Positions 12,981-23,360 of a stretch of DNA of 64,000 nucleotides are shown here, in pieces. The position numbers and the translations under genes were made by a program. The stretch comes from Siderastrea radians (taxonomy: Eukaryota; Cnidaria; Anthozoa; Scleractinia; Rhizangiidae): NCBI GenBank assembly GCA_964017195.1, contig OZ024897.1, positions 10,201,451 to 10,265,450 on the forward strand, given 5' to 3'. Numbering within the stretch: position 1 is the stretch's first letter; every line of letters starts with the position of its first letter. A model generated the notes under the pieces. The model was not told the origin of the DNA. It saw nothing but the letters and a program-made list of their open reading frames with translations, and made no database searches.

Positions 12981-13490
12981 GGCTAAATGAGTCAGTTTTG
13001 GGTAGTTATTAGTGTGGTTAAAAGAAAACAGTTTTGGTGGTTATCAGGGTGGTTAAAAAGAGGCAGTTTTGGGTGGTTATTAGTGGGGTTAAAAAGGGGC
13101 AGTTTTAGGTGGTTATTAGTGTGGTTAAAAAAAGGCAGTTTTGGGTGGTTATTAGTGTGGTTAAAAAGATTCAGTTTTGGGTGGTTATTAGGGTGGTTAA
13201 AAAGAGGCACTTTTCGGTGGTTATTAGTGTGGTTAAAAAGAGGCAGTTTAAGGTGGTTAATAGGATGGTTAAAAAGACGCAGTTTTCGCTAGTTATTAGT
13301 GTGGTTAAGAAGAGGCAGTTTTGGTTGTTTTCAGGGTGGCTAAATGAGTCAGTTTTGGGTAGTTATTAGTGTGGTTAAAAGAAAACAGTTTTGGTGGTTA
13401 TCAGGGTGGTTAAAAAGAGGCAGTTTTGGGTGGTTATTAGTGGGGTTAAAAAGGGGCAGTTTTAGGTGGTTATTAGTGTGGTTAAAAAAG
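12981..13490 (+). repeat. Tandem duplication, 357-bp spacing
   Basis: The distinctive string GGCTAAATGAGTCAG followed by AAAAGAAAACAG occurs at 12981 and 13338. Sequence between and after the two occurrences runs in parallel for about 150 bp. The preceding stretch at 12210-12700 is a diverged copy of 24250-24740. Confidence 0.65.
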
Positions 13491-14200
13491 GCAGTTTGGT
13501 GTGGTTATTAGTGTGGTTAAAAATGGGCAGTTTTGGGTGGTTATTAGTGTGGTTAAAAGGAGGCCGTTTTGGGTGGTTATGAGTGTGGTTAAAAAGAGGC
13601 AATTTTGGGTAGTAATTAGTTTGGTTAAAAAAAGGCAGTTTGGGTGGTTATCAGGGTGGTTAACAAGTGGCATTTTTGGGTGGTTATTAGAGTGGTTAAA
13701 AAGAGGCAGTTTTGGGTGGTTATTCGTGTGGTTAAAAAGAGGCAGTTTTGGATGGTCAACAGGGTGCTTAAAAAGAGGTCCCTTTGGGGTGGTAATCAGG
13801 GTGGTTAAAAAGAGGCAGTTTTCAGTGGTTATTAGTGTTTTTTAAAACAGGCAGTTTTGGGTGGTTATTAGTGTGGTTAAAAACATTCAGTTTTGGGTGG
13901 TTATTAGTGTGGTTAAAAAAGGGCAGTTTTGGGTGGTTATTAGTGTGGTTAAAAAGGAGCAGTTTTGGTTAGTTATTAGTCTGGTTAAAAAGAGGCAGTT
14001 TTGGTGGTTTTCAGGGTGGTTAAAAAGAGGCAGTTTTGGGTTGTTATTAGCGTGGTTAAAAAGAGGCAGTTTTGGGTGGTTATTAGTGTCGTTAAAAAGA
14101 TTCAGTTTTGGGTGGTTATTAGTGTGGTTAAAAAGAGGCCATTATGGGTGGTTATCAGTGTGGTCAAAAAGAGGCAATTTTGGGTAGTTCTTAGTGTGGT

Positions 14201-15170
14201 TAAAAAGGGGTAGTTTGGGGTGGTTATTAGGGTGGTTAAAAAGAGGCAGTTTTGGGTGGATATTAGGGTGGTTAAAAAGAGGCAGTTTTGGGTGGTTATT
14301 ATTGTGGTTAAAAAGGGGCAGTTTCAGGTGGTTATTAGTGTGGTTAAAGAGAGGCAGTTTTGGATGGTTATTAGTGTGGTTAAAAAGAGGCCGTTATGGG
14401 TGGTTATGAGTGTGGTTAAAAAGAGGCAATTTTGGGTAGTTATTAGTCTGGTTAAAAAGAGGCAGTTTTGGTGGTTATCATGGTGGTTAAAAAGAGGCAG
14501 TTTTGGGTGGTTATTAGTGTGGTTAAAAACGAGCAGTTTTGGGTGGTTATAAGGGTGGTTAAAAAGAGGCAGTTTTGGGTGGTTATTAGTGTGGTTAAAC
14601 AGGGGCTGTTTTGCGTGGTTATTAGGGTAGTTAAAAAGAGGAACTTTTGGGTGGTAATTAGGGTTGTTAAAAAGGGGCAGTTTTGCGTGGTTATTAGGGT
14701 GGTTAAAAAGAGGCAGTTTTGGGTGGTTATTAGTGGGGTTAAAAGGGGCAGTTTTAGGTGGTTATCAGTGTGGTTAAAAAGAGGCAGTTTTGGGTGGTTA
14801 TTAGTGTGGTTAAAAAGGAGCAGTTTTGGGTTGTTATTAGCGTGGTTAAAAAGATTCAGTTTTGGGTGGTTATTAGTGTCGTTAAAAAGATTCAGTGTTG
14901 GGTGGTTATTAGTGTGGTTAAAAAGAGGCCATTATGGGTGGTTATCAGTGTGGTTAAAAAGAGGCAATTTTGGGTAGTTCTTAGTGTGGTTAAAAAGGGG
15001 TAGTTTTGGGTGGTTATTAGGGTGGTTAAAAAGAGGCAGTTTTGGGTGGATATTAGGGTGGTTAAAAAGAGGCAGTTTTGGGTGGTTATTATTGTGGTTA
15101 AAAAGGGGCAGTTTCAGGTGGTTATTAGTGTGGTTAAAGAGAGGCAGTTTTGGGTGGTTATTAGTGTGGT
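14201..15170 (+). repeat. Direct repeat, 790-bp spacing
   Basis: The cassette TAAAAAGGGGTAGTTT, then GGTGGATATTAGG, then TTATTATTGTGG, then GTTAAAGAGAGG occurs from 14201 and from 14991. The same cassette recurs near 48872-49020, where it lies to the right of composite copy 3. Confidence 0.7.
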
Positions 15171-16229
15171 TAAAAAGATTCAGTTTTGGGTGGTTATTAG
15201 TGTGGTTAAAAAGATTCAGTTTTGGGTGGTTAATAGTGTGGTTAAAAAGATTCAGTTTTGGGCGGTTATTAGTCTGGTTAAAACGAGGCAGTTTCGGGTG
15301 GTTCTTAGTGTGGTTAAAAAGAGGCAGTTTTGGGTGGTTCTTAGTGTGGTTAAAAGGAGGCAGTTTTCGGTTGTCATAAGGGTGGTTAAAAAGGGGCAGT
15401 TTTGGGTGGTTATTAGTGTGGTTAAGAAGAGGCAGTTTTGGGTGGTTACTAGTATGGTTGAAAAGGGGTAGTTTTAGCTGGTTATTAGTCTGGTTAAAAA
15501 GAGGCAGTTTCGGGTGGTTATTAGTGTGGTTAAAAAGAGGCAGTTTTGGGTGGTTATTAGTGTGGTTAAAAAGAGGCAGTTTTGGGTGGTTATTAGTGTG
15601 ATTAAAAAGAGGCAGTTTTGGGTGGTTATTAGTGTGGTTAAAAAGAGGCAGTTTTGGGTGGTTTTTAGTGTGGTTAAAAAGAGGCAGTTTTGGGTGGTTA
15701 TTATTGTGGTTAAAAAGGGGCAGTTCTAGGTGGTTATTAGTGTGGTTAAAAAGATTCAGTTTTGGGTGGTTATTAGTGTGGTTAAAAAGGGGCAGTTTTG
15801 GGTGGTTATTAGTGTGGTTAAAAAGATTCAGTTTTGGGTGGTTATTAGTGTGGTTAAAAAGAGGCCGTTATGGGTGGTTATGAGTGTGGTTAAAAAGAGG
15901 CAATTTTGGGTAGTTATTAGTCTGGTTAAAAAGAGGCAGTTTTGGTGGTTATCATGGTGGTTAAAAAGAGGCAATTTTGGGTGGTTATTAGTGTGGTTAA
16001 AAACGAGCAGTTTTGGGTGGTTATTAGGGTGGTTAAAAAGAGGCAGTTTTGGGTGGTTATTGGTGTGGTTAAAAACGGGCTGTTTTGCGTGGTTATTAGG
16101 GTAGTTAAAAAGAGGCACTTTTGGGTGGTAATTAGGGTGGTAAAAAAGGAGCAGTTTTGCGTGGTTATTAGGGTGGTTAAAAAGAGGCAGTTTTGGGTGG
16201 TTATTAGTGGGGTTAAAACAAGGCTGTTT

Positions 16230-18240
16230 TAGGTGGTTATCAGTGTGGTCAAAAAGAGGCAGTTTTGGGTGGTTAACAGGGTGGTTAAAAAGATTCAGTT
16301 TTGGGTGGTTATTAGTGTGGTTAAAAAGAGGCCGTTATGGGTGGTTATGAGTGTGGTTAAAACGGAGCAGTTTTGGGTAGTTATTAGTCTGGTTAAAAAG
16401 AGGCAGTTTTGGTTTTTATCAGGGTGGTTAAAAAGAGGAAGTTTTGGGTGGTTATTAGTTTGGTTAAAAAAGAGCAGTTTTGGGTGGTTGTTAGTGTGGT
16501 TAAAAAGATTCAGTTTTGGGTCGTTATTAGTGTGGTTAAAAAGGAGCAGTTTTGGGTGGTTATTAGTCTGGTTAAAAAGAGGCCGTTTTTGCGGTTATCA
16601 GGGTGGTTAAAAAGAGGCAGTTTTGGGTGGTTATTAGTGTGGTTAAAAAGATTCAGTTTTGGGTGGTTATTAGTGTGGTTAAAAAGATTCAGTTTTGGGT
16701 GGTTATTAGTGTGGTTAAAAAGGAGCAGTTTTGGGTGGTTATTAGTGTCGTTAAAAAGATTCAGTTTTGTGTGGTTATTAGTGTGGTTAAAAAGAGGCCG
16801 TTATGGGTGGTTATGAGTGTGATTAAAAAGAGGCAATTTTGGGTAGTTCTTAGTGTGGTTAAAAAGGGGTAGTTTTGGGTGGTTATTAGGGTGATTAAAA
16901 AGAGGCAGTTTTGGGTGGTTATTAGGGTGGTTAAAAGAAGGCAGTTTTGGATGGTATATTAGCGTGGTTTAAAAGAGGCAGTTTTGGGTGGTTATTAGGG
17001 TGGTTAAAAAGAGGCAGTTTTGGGTGGTTATTAGTGTAGTGAAAAAGAGGCAGTTTTCGGTGGATATTAGTGTGGTTAAAAAGGAGCAGTTTTGGGTGGT
17101 TATTAGGGTGGTTAAAAAGAGGCAGTTTTGGGTGGTTATTAGTGTCGTTAAAAAGATTCAGTTTTGTGTGGTTATTAGTGTGGTTAAAAAGAGGCAATTT
17201 TGGGTAGTCCTTAGTGTGGTTAAAAAGAGGCAGTTTTGGGTGGTTATTAGGGTGGTTAAAAAGAGGCAGTTTTGGGTGGTTATTAGGGTGGTTAAAAAGA
17301 GGCAGTTTTGGGTGGTTATTAGTGTGGTTAAAAAGAGGCAATTTTGCTTAGTCCTTAGTGTGGTTAAAAAGAGGCAGTTTTGGGTGGTTATTAGGGTGGT
17401 TAAAAAGAGGCAGTTTTGGGTGGTTATTAGTGTGGTTAAAAAGAGGCAGTTTTCGGTGGATATTAGTGTGGTTAAAAAGGGGCAGTTTTAGGTGGTTGTT
17501 AGTGTGGTTAAAAACATTCGGTTTTGGGTGGTTATTAGTGTGGTTAAAAAGAGGCCGTTATGGGTGGTTATTAGTATGGTTAAAAAGGAGCAGTTTTGGG
17601 TAGTTATTAGTCTGGTTAAAAAGAGGCAGTTTTGGCGATTATCAGGGTAGTTAAAAAGAGGCAGTTTTGGGTGGTTATTAGTGTGGTTAAAAAGGAGCAG
17701 TTTTGGGTGGTTATTAGGGTGGTTAAAAAGAGGCAGTTTTGGGTGGTTATTAGTGTCGTTAAAAAGATTCAGCTTTGGGTGGTTATTAGTGTGGTTAAAA
17801 AGGAGCAGTTTTGGGTGGTTATTAGGGTGGTTAAAAAGAGGCAGTTTTGGGTGGTTATTAGTGTCGTTAAAAAGATTCAGTTTTGGGTGGTTATTAGTGT
17901 GGTTAAAAAGAGGCAATTTTGGGTAGTCCTTAGTGTGGTTAAAAAGAGGCAGTTTTGGGTGGTTATTAGGGTGGTTAAAAGGACGCAGTTTTGGATGGTT
18001 ATTAGCGTGGTTTAAAAGAGGCAGTTTTGGGTGGTTATTAGGGTGGTTAAAAAGAGGCAGTTTTGGGTGGTTATTAGTGTAGTTAAAAAGAGGCAGTTTT
18101 CGGTGGATATTAGTGTGGTTAAAAAAGGGGCAGTTTTAGGTGGTTATTAGTGTGGTTAAAGAGAAGCAGTTTTGGGTGGTTTTTAGTGTGGTTAAAAACA
18201 TTCAGTTTTGGGTGGTTATTAGTGTGGTTAAAAAGATGCC
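16230..18240 (+). repeat. Segmental duplication partner of 26440-28164
   Basis: The order of variant units from about 16230 to 18240 is repeated from about 26440 to 28164. In the later part, which starts with GGCGATTATCAGGGTAG, the offset is 9847 bp. The right partner stops exactly at the 622-bp insert, whereas this copy continues into ordinary satellite. Confidence 0.75.
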
Positions 18241-20440
18241 GTTATTGGTGGTTATGAGTGTGGCTAAAAAGAGGCAATTTTGGGTAGTTATTAGTCTGGT
18301 TAAAAAGAGGCAGTTTTCGGTGGATATTAGTGTGGTTAAAAAGGGGCAGTTTTAGGTGGTTATTAGTGTGGTTAAAAACATTCAGTTTTGGGTAGTTATT
18401 AGTGTGGTTAAAAAGAGGCCGTTTTGGGTGGTTATTAGTATGGTTAAAAAGGAGCAGTTTTGGGTAGTTATTAGTCTGGTTGAAAAGAGGCAGTTTTGGC
18501 GGTTATCGGGGTAGTTAAAAAGAGGCAGTTTTGGGTAGTTATTAGTGTGGTTAAAAAGGAGCAGTTTTGGCTGGTTATTAGGGTGCTTAAAAAGAGGCAG
18601 TTTTGGGTGGTTATTAGTGTCGTAAAAAAGACTCAGCTTTGGGTGGTTATTAGTGTGGTTAAAAAGGAGCAGTTTTGGGTGGTTATTAGGGTGGTTAAAA
18701 AGAGGCAGTTTTGGGTGGTTATTAGTGTCGTTAAAAAGATTGAGTTTTGGGTGGTTATTAGTGTGGTTAAAAAGAGGCAATTTTGGGTAGTCCTTAGTGT
18801 GGTTAAAAAGAGGCAGTTTTGGGTGGTTATTAGGGTGGTTAAAAAGAGGCAGTTTTGGGTGGTTCTTAGGCTGGTTTACGAGAGGCAGTTTTGGGTGGTT
18901 ATTAGTGTGGTTAAAAAAGGGCAGTTTTGGGTGTTTATTTGTGTGGTTAAAAAGTAACAGTTTTGGGTGGTTAACAGGGTGGTTAAAAAGAGGCAGTTTC
19001 GGGTGAATATCAGGGTGGTTAAAAAGAGGCAGTTTTGGCTGAATATTAGTGTGGTTAAAAAGGGGCAGTTTTGGGTGGTTCTTAGTGTGGTTAAAAAGAG
19101 GCAGTTTTGGGTGGTTCTTGGTGTGGTTAAAAAGAGGCAGTTTTCGGTGGTCATCAGGGTGGTTTAAAAGGGGCAGTTTTCGGTGGTTATTATTGTGGTT
19201 AAAAAGAGGCACGTTTGGGTGGTTATTAGTATGGTTAAAAAGGGGGAGTTTTAGGTGGTTATTAGTGTTGTTAAAAAGAGGCAGTTTTGAGTGGTTATTA
19301 GTGTGGTTAAAAAGAGACAGTTTCAGGTGGTTAACAGGATGGTTAAAAAGACGCAGTTTTCTGTAGTTATTAGTTTGGTTAAAAAGAGGCAGTTTTGGTT
19401 GTTCTCAGGGTGGTTAAATAAGGCAGTTTTGGGTGGTTATTAGTGTGGTTAAAAAGAGGCAGTTTTGGGTGGTTATTAGTTTGGCTAAAAAGAGGCCGTT
19501 TTGGGTGGTTATGAGTGTGATTAAAAAGATTCAATTTTGGGTAGTATTTGGTATGGTTAAAAAAAGGCAGTTTTGATGGTTAGCAGGGTGGTTAAAAAGA
19601 GCCAGTTTTGGGTGGTTATTAGTGTGGTTAAAAAGAGGCAGTTTTGGGTGGTTATTAGTGTGGTTAAAAAGAGGCAGTTTTGGGTGGTAATTAGTGTGGT
19701 TAAAAAGAGGCAGTTTTGGGTGGTTATTATTGTGGTTAAAGAGAGGCAGTTTTGCGTAGTTATTAGTGTGGTTAAAAAGATTCAGTTTTGGGTGGTTATT
19801 ACTGTGGTTAAAAAGGGGTAATTTTGGGTAGTTATTAGTGTGGTTAAACAGAGGCAGTTTTGGTGGTTATCATGGTGGTTAAAAAGAGGCAGTTTTGGGT
19901 AGTTATTAGTGTGGTTAAAAAGGAGCAGTATTGGGTGGTTATTACGGTAGTTAAAAAGAGGCAGTTTTGGGTGGTTATTAGTGTGGGTAAAAAAAGGCAG
20001 TTTTTGGTGGTTATTAGGGTTGCTAAAAAGGGGCAATTTTGGGCGGTTATCAGTGTGGTTAAAACGGCAGTTTTGGGTGGTTATTAGGGTGGTTAAAAAT
20101 AGGCATTTTTGGGTGGTTATTAGGGTGGTTAAAAGGAGGCAGTTTTGGGCGGTTATTAGTGTGGTTAAAAAAGGGCAGTTTTGGGTGGTTATAAGTGTGG
20201 TTAAAAAGATGTACTTTTGGGTGGTTATTAGTGTGGTTAAAAAGAGGCTGGTTTGGGTGGTTAACAGGGTGGTTAAAGAGATTCAGTTTTGGGTGGTTAT
20301 TAGGGTGGTTAAAAAGAGGGAGTTTTCGGTGGTGATTAGTGTGGTTAAAAAGGGGCAGTTTTGGGTGGTTATTAATGTGGTTAAGAAGAGGCCATTTTGG
20401 GTGGTTATTAGTTTGGTTAAAAAGAGGGAGTTTTGTATAT

Positions 20441-20561
20441 GTAATCGCATGAGGCCGAATAGAATTAAGGATAAATTTTCACGCGTATTTTCAAAGTTTT
20501 CACATCTTTGAAATACAAGTAAAAATTTATCCTTTATTTTACGAGGACTCAATGCGATTAC
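20441..20561. mobile_element. 121-bp foldback (MITE-like) hairpin, copy 1
   Basis: The ends are perfect inverted GTAATCGCAT and ATGCGATTAC. Inside, AAGGATAAATTTT on the left pairs with AAAATTTATCCTT on the right, and TTTTCAAAG pairs with CTTTGAAA around a small loop. A short hairpin with defined ends suggests a miniature inverted-repeat element, but no clean target-site duplication is visible. Confidence 0.6.
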
Positions 20562-20805
20562 TTGTTTATAACATAGAGGGCAAAATTTTCGGAAAACTTT
20601 CCATGCACGTTGAAACACAATCAGCCGGTCCTCAAGAATACTGAAAAGTACCCGCTCGTAAACAATTCACCACACAAGCAGTTTAACTGTTGCTCAGTAC
20701 ACAGAACAAGAAAGACTGACCATTATGTAAATCTTAAGACATAAATACAATTCTAGTTCATTGACAAAACACACTTAAAACTCAAACCAAGTAAACTTTT
20801 TTTAC

Positions 20806-20910
20806 CTGAGTTGCGAAGCTTCCTCTCGCTGGAAAAATTATCGACCACGTCGTTCCAAAGTTTTCAGTAGTTTTAAAACAAATGACCATTTGCTGTTTCC
20901 CGCAACACAT
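20806..20910 (-). other. Candidate captured first exon ending in a splice donor
   Basis: On the minus strand an ATG at 20910-20908 opens 35 codons without a stop, beginning MCCGKQQMVI. It runs straight into CTCAG followed by GTAAAAAA, a good match to a eukaryotic 5' splice site, with the exon ending at 20806 and the intron starting at 20805. Promoter-like motifs lie 140-280 bp upstream on the same strand. The stretch is identical in copies 2 (32328-32432) and 3 (47935-48039). A 35-codon open frame is not improbable by chance and I recognise no family, so this is a hypothesis for a copied gene start, not a gene call. Confidence 0.2.
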
Positions 20911-21049
20911 ATAGTTCACCTCTGGAATTTCTCTTCAAGCTAACAGCCGATTTTCATAAAATGTTTACCAAACAACCCGGTTAAAAGTCAAACTTTGAAG
21001 TGATCCTTGTGTTGAACAACTCAAAATCCGTTATTCGTTTCAAGACGCC

Positions 21050-21190
21050 TACAAATGCAAATGGCGCGCTCTCGCGCTCAGCCAATCAAATGCCCTTAAT
21101 TTTGGCGCCTGGCCAATCAGGAATTAGTAATTTTGCCCTCGTCCAAAAGAAAATTAAGCAAAAATGCCCTCTGTCTCAACCAATCAGCAT
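21050..21190 (-). promoter_or_regulatory. Promoter-like cluster: three CCAAT boxes, octamer, E2F-like site
   Basis: CCAATCA occurs at 21082-21088, 21113-21119 and 21180-21186. An octamer ATGCAAAT, the POU-factor site, lies at 21055-21062, and TTTTGGCGCC, matching the E2F consensus, lies at 21100-21109. A GC-rich GCGCGCTCTCGCGCTC stretch sits between. NF-Y, octamer and E2F sites together are typical of cell-cycle or histone-type promoters. The splice-donor-like site downstream suggests transcription on the minus strand. The cluster is preserved in copies 2 and 3. Function is inferred from motifs only. Confidence 0.4.
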
Positions 21191-21611
21191 TCAGTAATGT
21201 CGCCCTCTATGTTACAAGGGTGGTTATTAGTGTGGTTAAAAAGAGGCAGTTTTGGATGGTCAACAGGGTGCTTAAAAAGAGGTCCCTTTGGGGTGGTAAT
21301 CAGGGTGGTTAAAAAGAGGCAGTTTTCGGTGGTTATTAGTGTTTTTAAAAACAGGCATTTTTGGGTGGTTATTAGTGTGGTTAAAAAGAGGCAGTTTTGG
21401 GTGGTTATTAGTGTGGTTAAAAAAGGGCAGTTTTGGATGGTTATTAGTGTGGTTAAAAAGGAGCAGTTTTGGTTAGTTATTAGTCTGGTTAAAAAGAGGC
21501 AGTTTTGGTGGTTTTCAGGGTGGTTAAAAAGTGGCAGTTTTGGGTGGTTATTAGTGTGGTTAAAAAGGAGCAGTTTTGGGTAGTTATTAGTCTGGTTAAA
21601 AAGAGGCAGTT

Positions 21612-23360
21612 TTGGCGGTTATCAGGGTAGTTAAAAAGATTCAGTTTCGGGTTGTTATTATTGTGGTTAAAAAGAGGCCGTTATGGGTGGTTATGAGTGT
21701 GGTTAAAAAGGAGCAGTTTTGGGTTGTTATTAGTCTGGTTAAAAAGAGGCAGTTTTGGTTTTTATCAGGGTGGTTAAAAAGAGGACGTTTTGGGTGGTTA
21801 TTAGTTTGGTTAAAAAAGAGCAGTTTTGGGTGGTTGTTAGTGTGGTTAAAAAGATTCAGTTTTGCGTGGTTATTAGTGTGGTTAAAAACGAGCAGTTTTG
21901 GGTGGTTATTAGTCTGGTTAAAAAGAGGCCGTTTTTGCGGTTATCAGGGTGGTTAAAAAGAGGCAGTTTTGGGTGGTTATTAGTGGGGTTAAAACGGGGC
22001 AGTTTTAGGTGGTTATCAGTGTGGTCAAAAAGAGGCAGTTTTGGGTGGTTAACAGGGTGGTTAAAAAGATTCAGTTTTGGGTGGTTATTAGTGTGGTTAA
22101 AAAGAGGCCGTTATGGGTGGTTATGAGTGTGGTTAAAAAGGAGCAGTTTTGGGTTGTTATTAGTCTGGTTAAAAAGAGGCAGTTTTGGTTTTTATCAGGG
22201 TGGTTAAAAAGAGGAAGTTTTGCGTGGTTACTAGTTTGGTTAACAAAGAGCAGTTTTGGGTGGTTGTTAGTGTGGTTAAAAAGATTCAGTTTTGGGTGGT
22301 TATTAGTGTGGTTAAAAAGGAGCAGTTTTGGGTGGTTATTAGTCTGGTTAAAAAGAGGCCGTTTTTGCGGTTATCAGGGTGGTTAAAAAGAGGCAGTTTT
22401 GGGTGGTTATTAGTGTGGTTAAAAAGAGGCAGTTTTGGGTGGTTATTAGTGTGGTTAAAAAGGAGCAGTTTTGGGTGGTTATTAGTGTGGTTAAAAAGAT
22501 TCAGTTTTGGGTGGTTATTAGTGTGGTTAAAAAGGAGCAGTTTTGGGTGGTTATTAGTGTCGTTAAAAACATTCAGTTTTGGGTGGTTATGAGTGTGCTT
22601 AAAAAGAGGCAATTTTGGGTAGTTCTTAGTGTGGTTAAAAAGGGGTAGTTTTGGGTGGTTATTAGGGTGATTAAAAAGAGGCAGTTTTGGGTGGATATTA
22701 GGGTGGTTAAAAGGAGGCAGTTTTGGATGGTTATTAGCGTGGTTTAAAAGAGGCAGTTTTGGGTGGTTATTAGGGTGGTTAAAAAGAGGCAGTTTTGGGT
22801 GGTTATTAGTGTGGTTAAAAAGAGGCAGTTTTCGGTTTATATTAGAGTGGTTTAAAAGGGGCAGTTGTAGGTGGTTATTAGGGTGGTTAAAAACATTCAA
22901 TTTTGGGTGGTTATTAGTGTGGTTAAAAAGAGGCCGTTATGGGTGGTTATTAGTGTGGTTAAAAAGGAGCAGTTTTGGGTAGTTATTAGTCTGGTTAAAA
23001 AGAGGCAGTTTTGGCGGTTATCAGGGTAGTTAAAAAGATTCAGTTTCGGGTTGTTATTATTGTGGTTAAAAAGAGGCCGTTATGGGTGGTTCTGAGTGTG
23101 GTTAAAAAGGAGCAGTTTTGGGTTGTTATTAGTCTGGTTAAAAAGAGGCAGTTTTGGTTTTTATCAGGGTGGTTAAAAAGAGGACGTTTTGGGTGGTTAT
23201 TAGTTTGGTTAAAAAAGAGCAGTTTTGGGTGGTTGTTAGTGTGGTTAAAAAGATTCAGTTTTGCGTGGTTATTAGTGTGGTTAAAAACGAGCAGTTTTGG
23301 GTGGTTATTAGTCTGGTTAAAAAGAGGCCGTTTTTGCGGTTATCAGGGTGGTTAAAAAGA
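21612..23360 (+). repeat. Direct repeat, 1399-bp spacing
   Basis: About 350 bp starting at 21612 recurs almost unchanged at 23011, including GATTCAGTTTCGGGTTG and the AGAGGACGTTTTGGG variant. The sequence between contains a shorter relative of the same cassette near 22070-22390. Confidence 0.75.

Larger units (their letters stand above)
1..20435 (+). repeat. 36-bp minisatellite array, block 1
   Basis: A continuous head-to-tail array of a 36-bp unit: block one GTGGTTAAAAAG, block two AGGCAGTTTTGG, block three GTGGTTATTAGT. Units differ by a few substitutions and occasional short indels. Recurrent variants replace GAGGCAG by GATTCAG, GGAGCAG or GGGGCAG, or TTAGTG by TTAGGG, and these travel in fixed orders as higher-order repeats. 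The strand shown is rich in G and T and has only about one C per unit. Two plus frames read as VVKKRQFWVVIS and WLKRGSFGWLLV repeats and two minus frames as TNNHPKLPLFNH and LITTQNCLFLTT repeats, so every long open frame here is explained by the unit. I see no gene in this block. Confidence 0.97.
20436..21217. mobile_element. Non-satellite composite insert, copy 1 of 3
   Basis: A 782-bp block of ordinary-complexity DNA interrupts the satellite between GAGTTTTG and GGTGGTTATTAG. It consists of a 121-bp imperfect hairpin (20441-20561) followed after 4 bp by a 652-bp segment bounded by inverted TTATAACATAGAGGGC (20566-21217). Copies at 31958-32739 and 47565-48346 have the same length. By eye copy 1 differs from copy 2 at about six positions and from copy 3 at about three. 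Satellite flanks are shared as well, so the copies arose by segmental duplication after one insertion. No transposase is encoded. Confidence 0.85.
20566..21217. mobile_element. 652-bp element with terminal inverted repeats, copy 1
   Basis: The left end TTATAACATAGAGGGC is matched at the right end by its reverse complement, with one mismatch in this copy (GTTACAA for GTTATAA) and a perfect 16-bp match in copies 2 and 3. TTATAA is itself palindromic, so it may be a 6-bp target duplication flanking a 10-bp inverted repeat, CATAGAGGGC. I cannot assign a superfamily. The alternative is that the inverted motif is incidental and the segment is a captured piece of a gene's 5' end (see 20806-20910 and 21050-21190). 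Confidence 0.5.

Noticed and set aside
1..20435. CRISPR array, because the repeat length is 36 bp
   Set aside because: Units abut with no spacers, they vary in sequence, and the context is eukaryotic.
20283..20618. 111-residue minus-strand frame seen at all three composite copies (also 31805-32140 and 47412-47747)
   Set aside because: It starts in the 652-bp element, crosses the hairpin and ends in satellite. Its conservation simply reflects recent duplication of the DNA.
21000..21197. 65-residue plus-strand frame in the 652-bp element
   Set aside because: It overlaps the CCAAT/E2F cluster, its start codon context differs in copy 2, and it has no recognisable domain; the promoter-like reading of the DNA is more economical.
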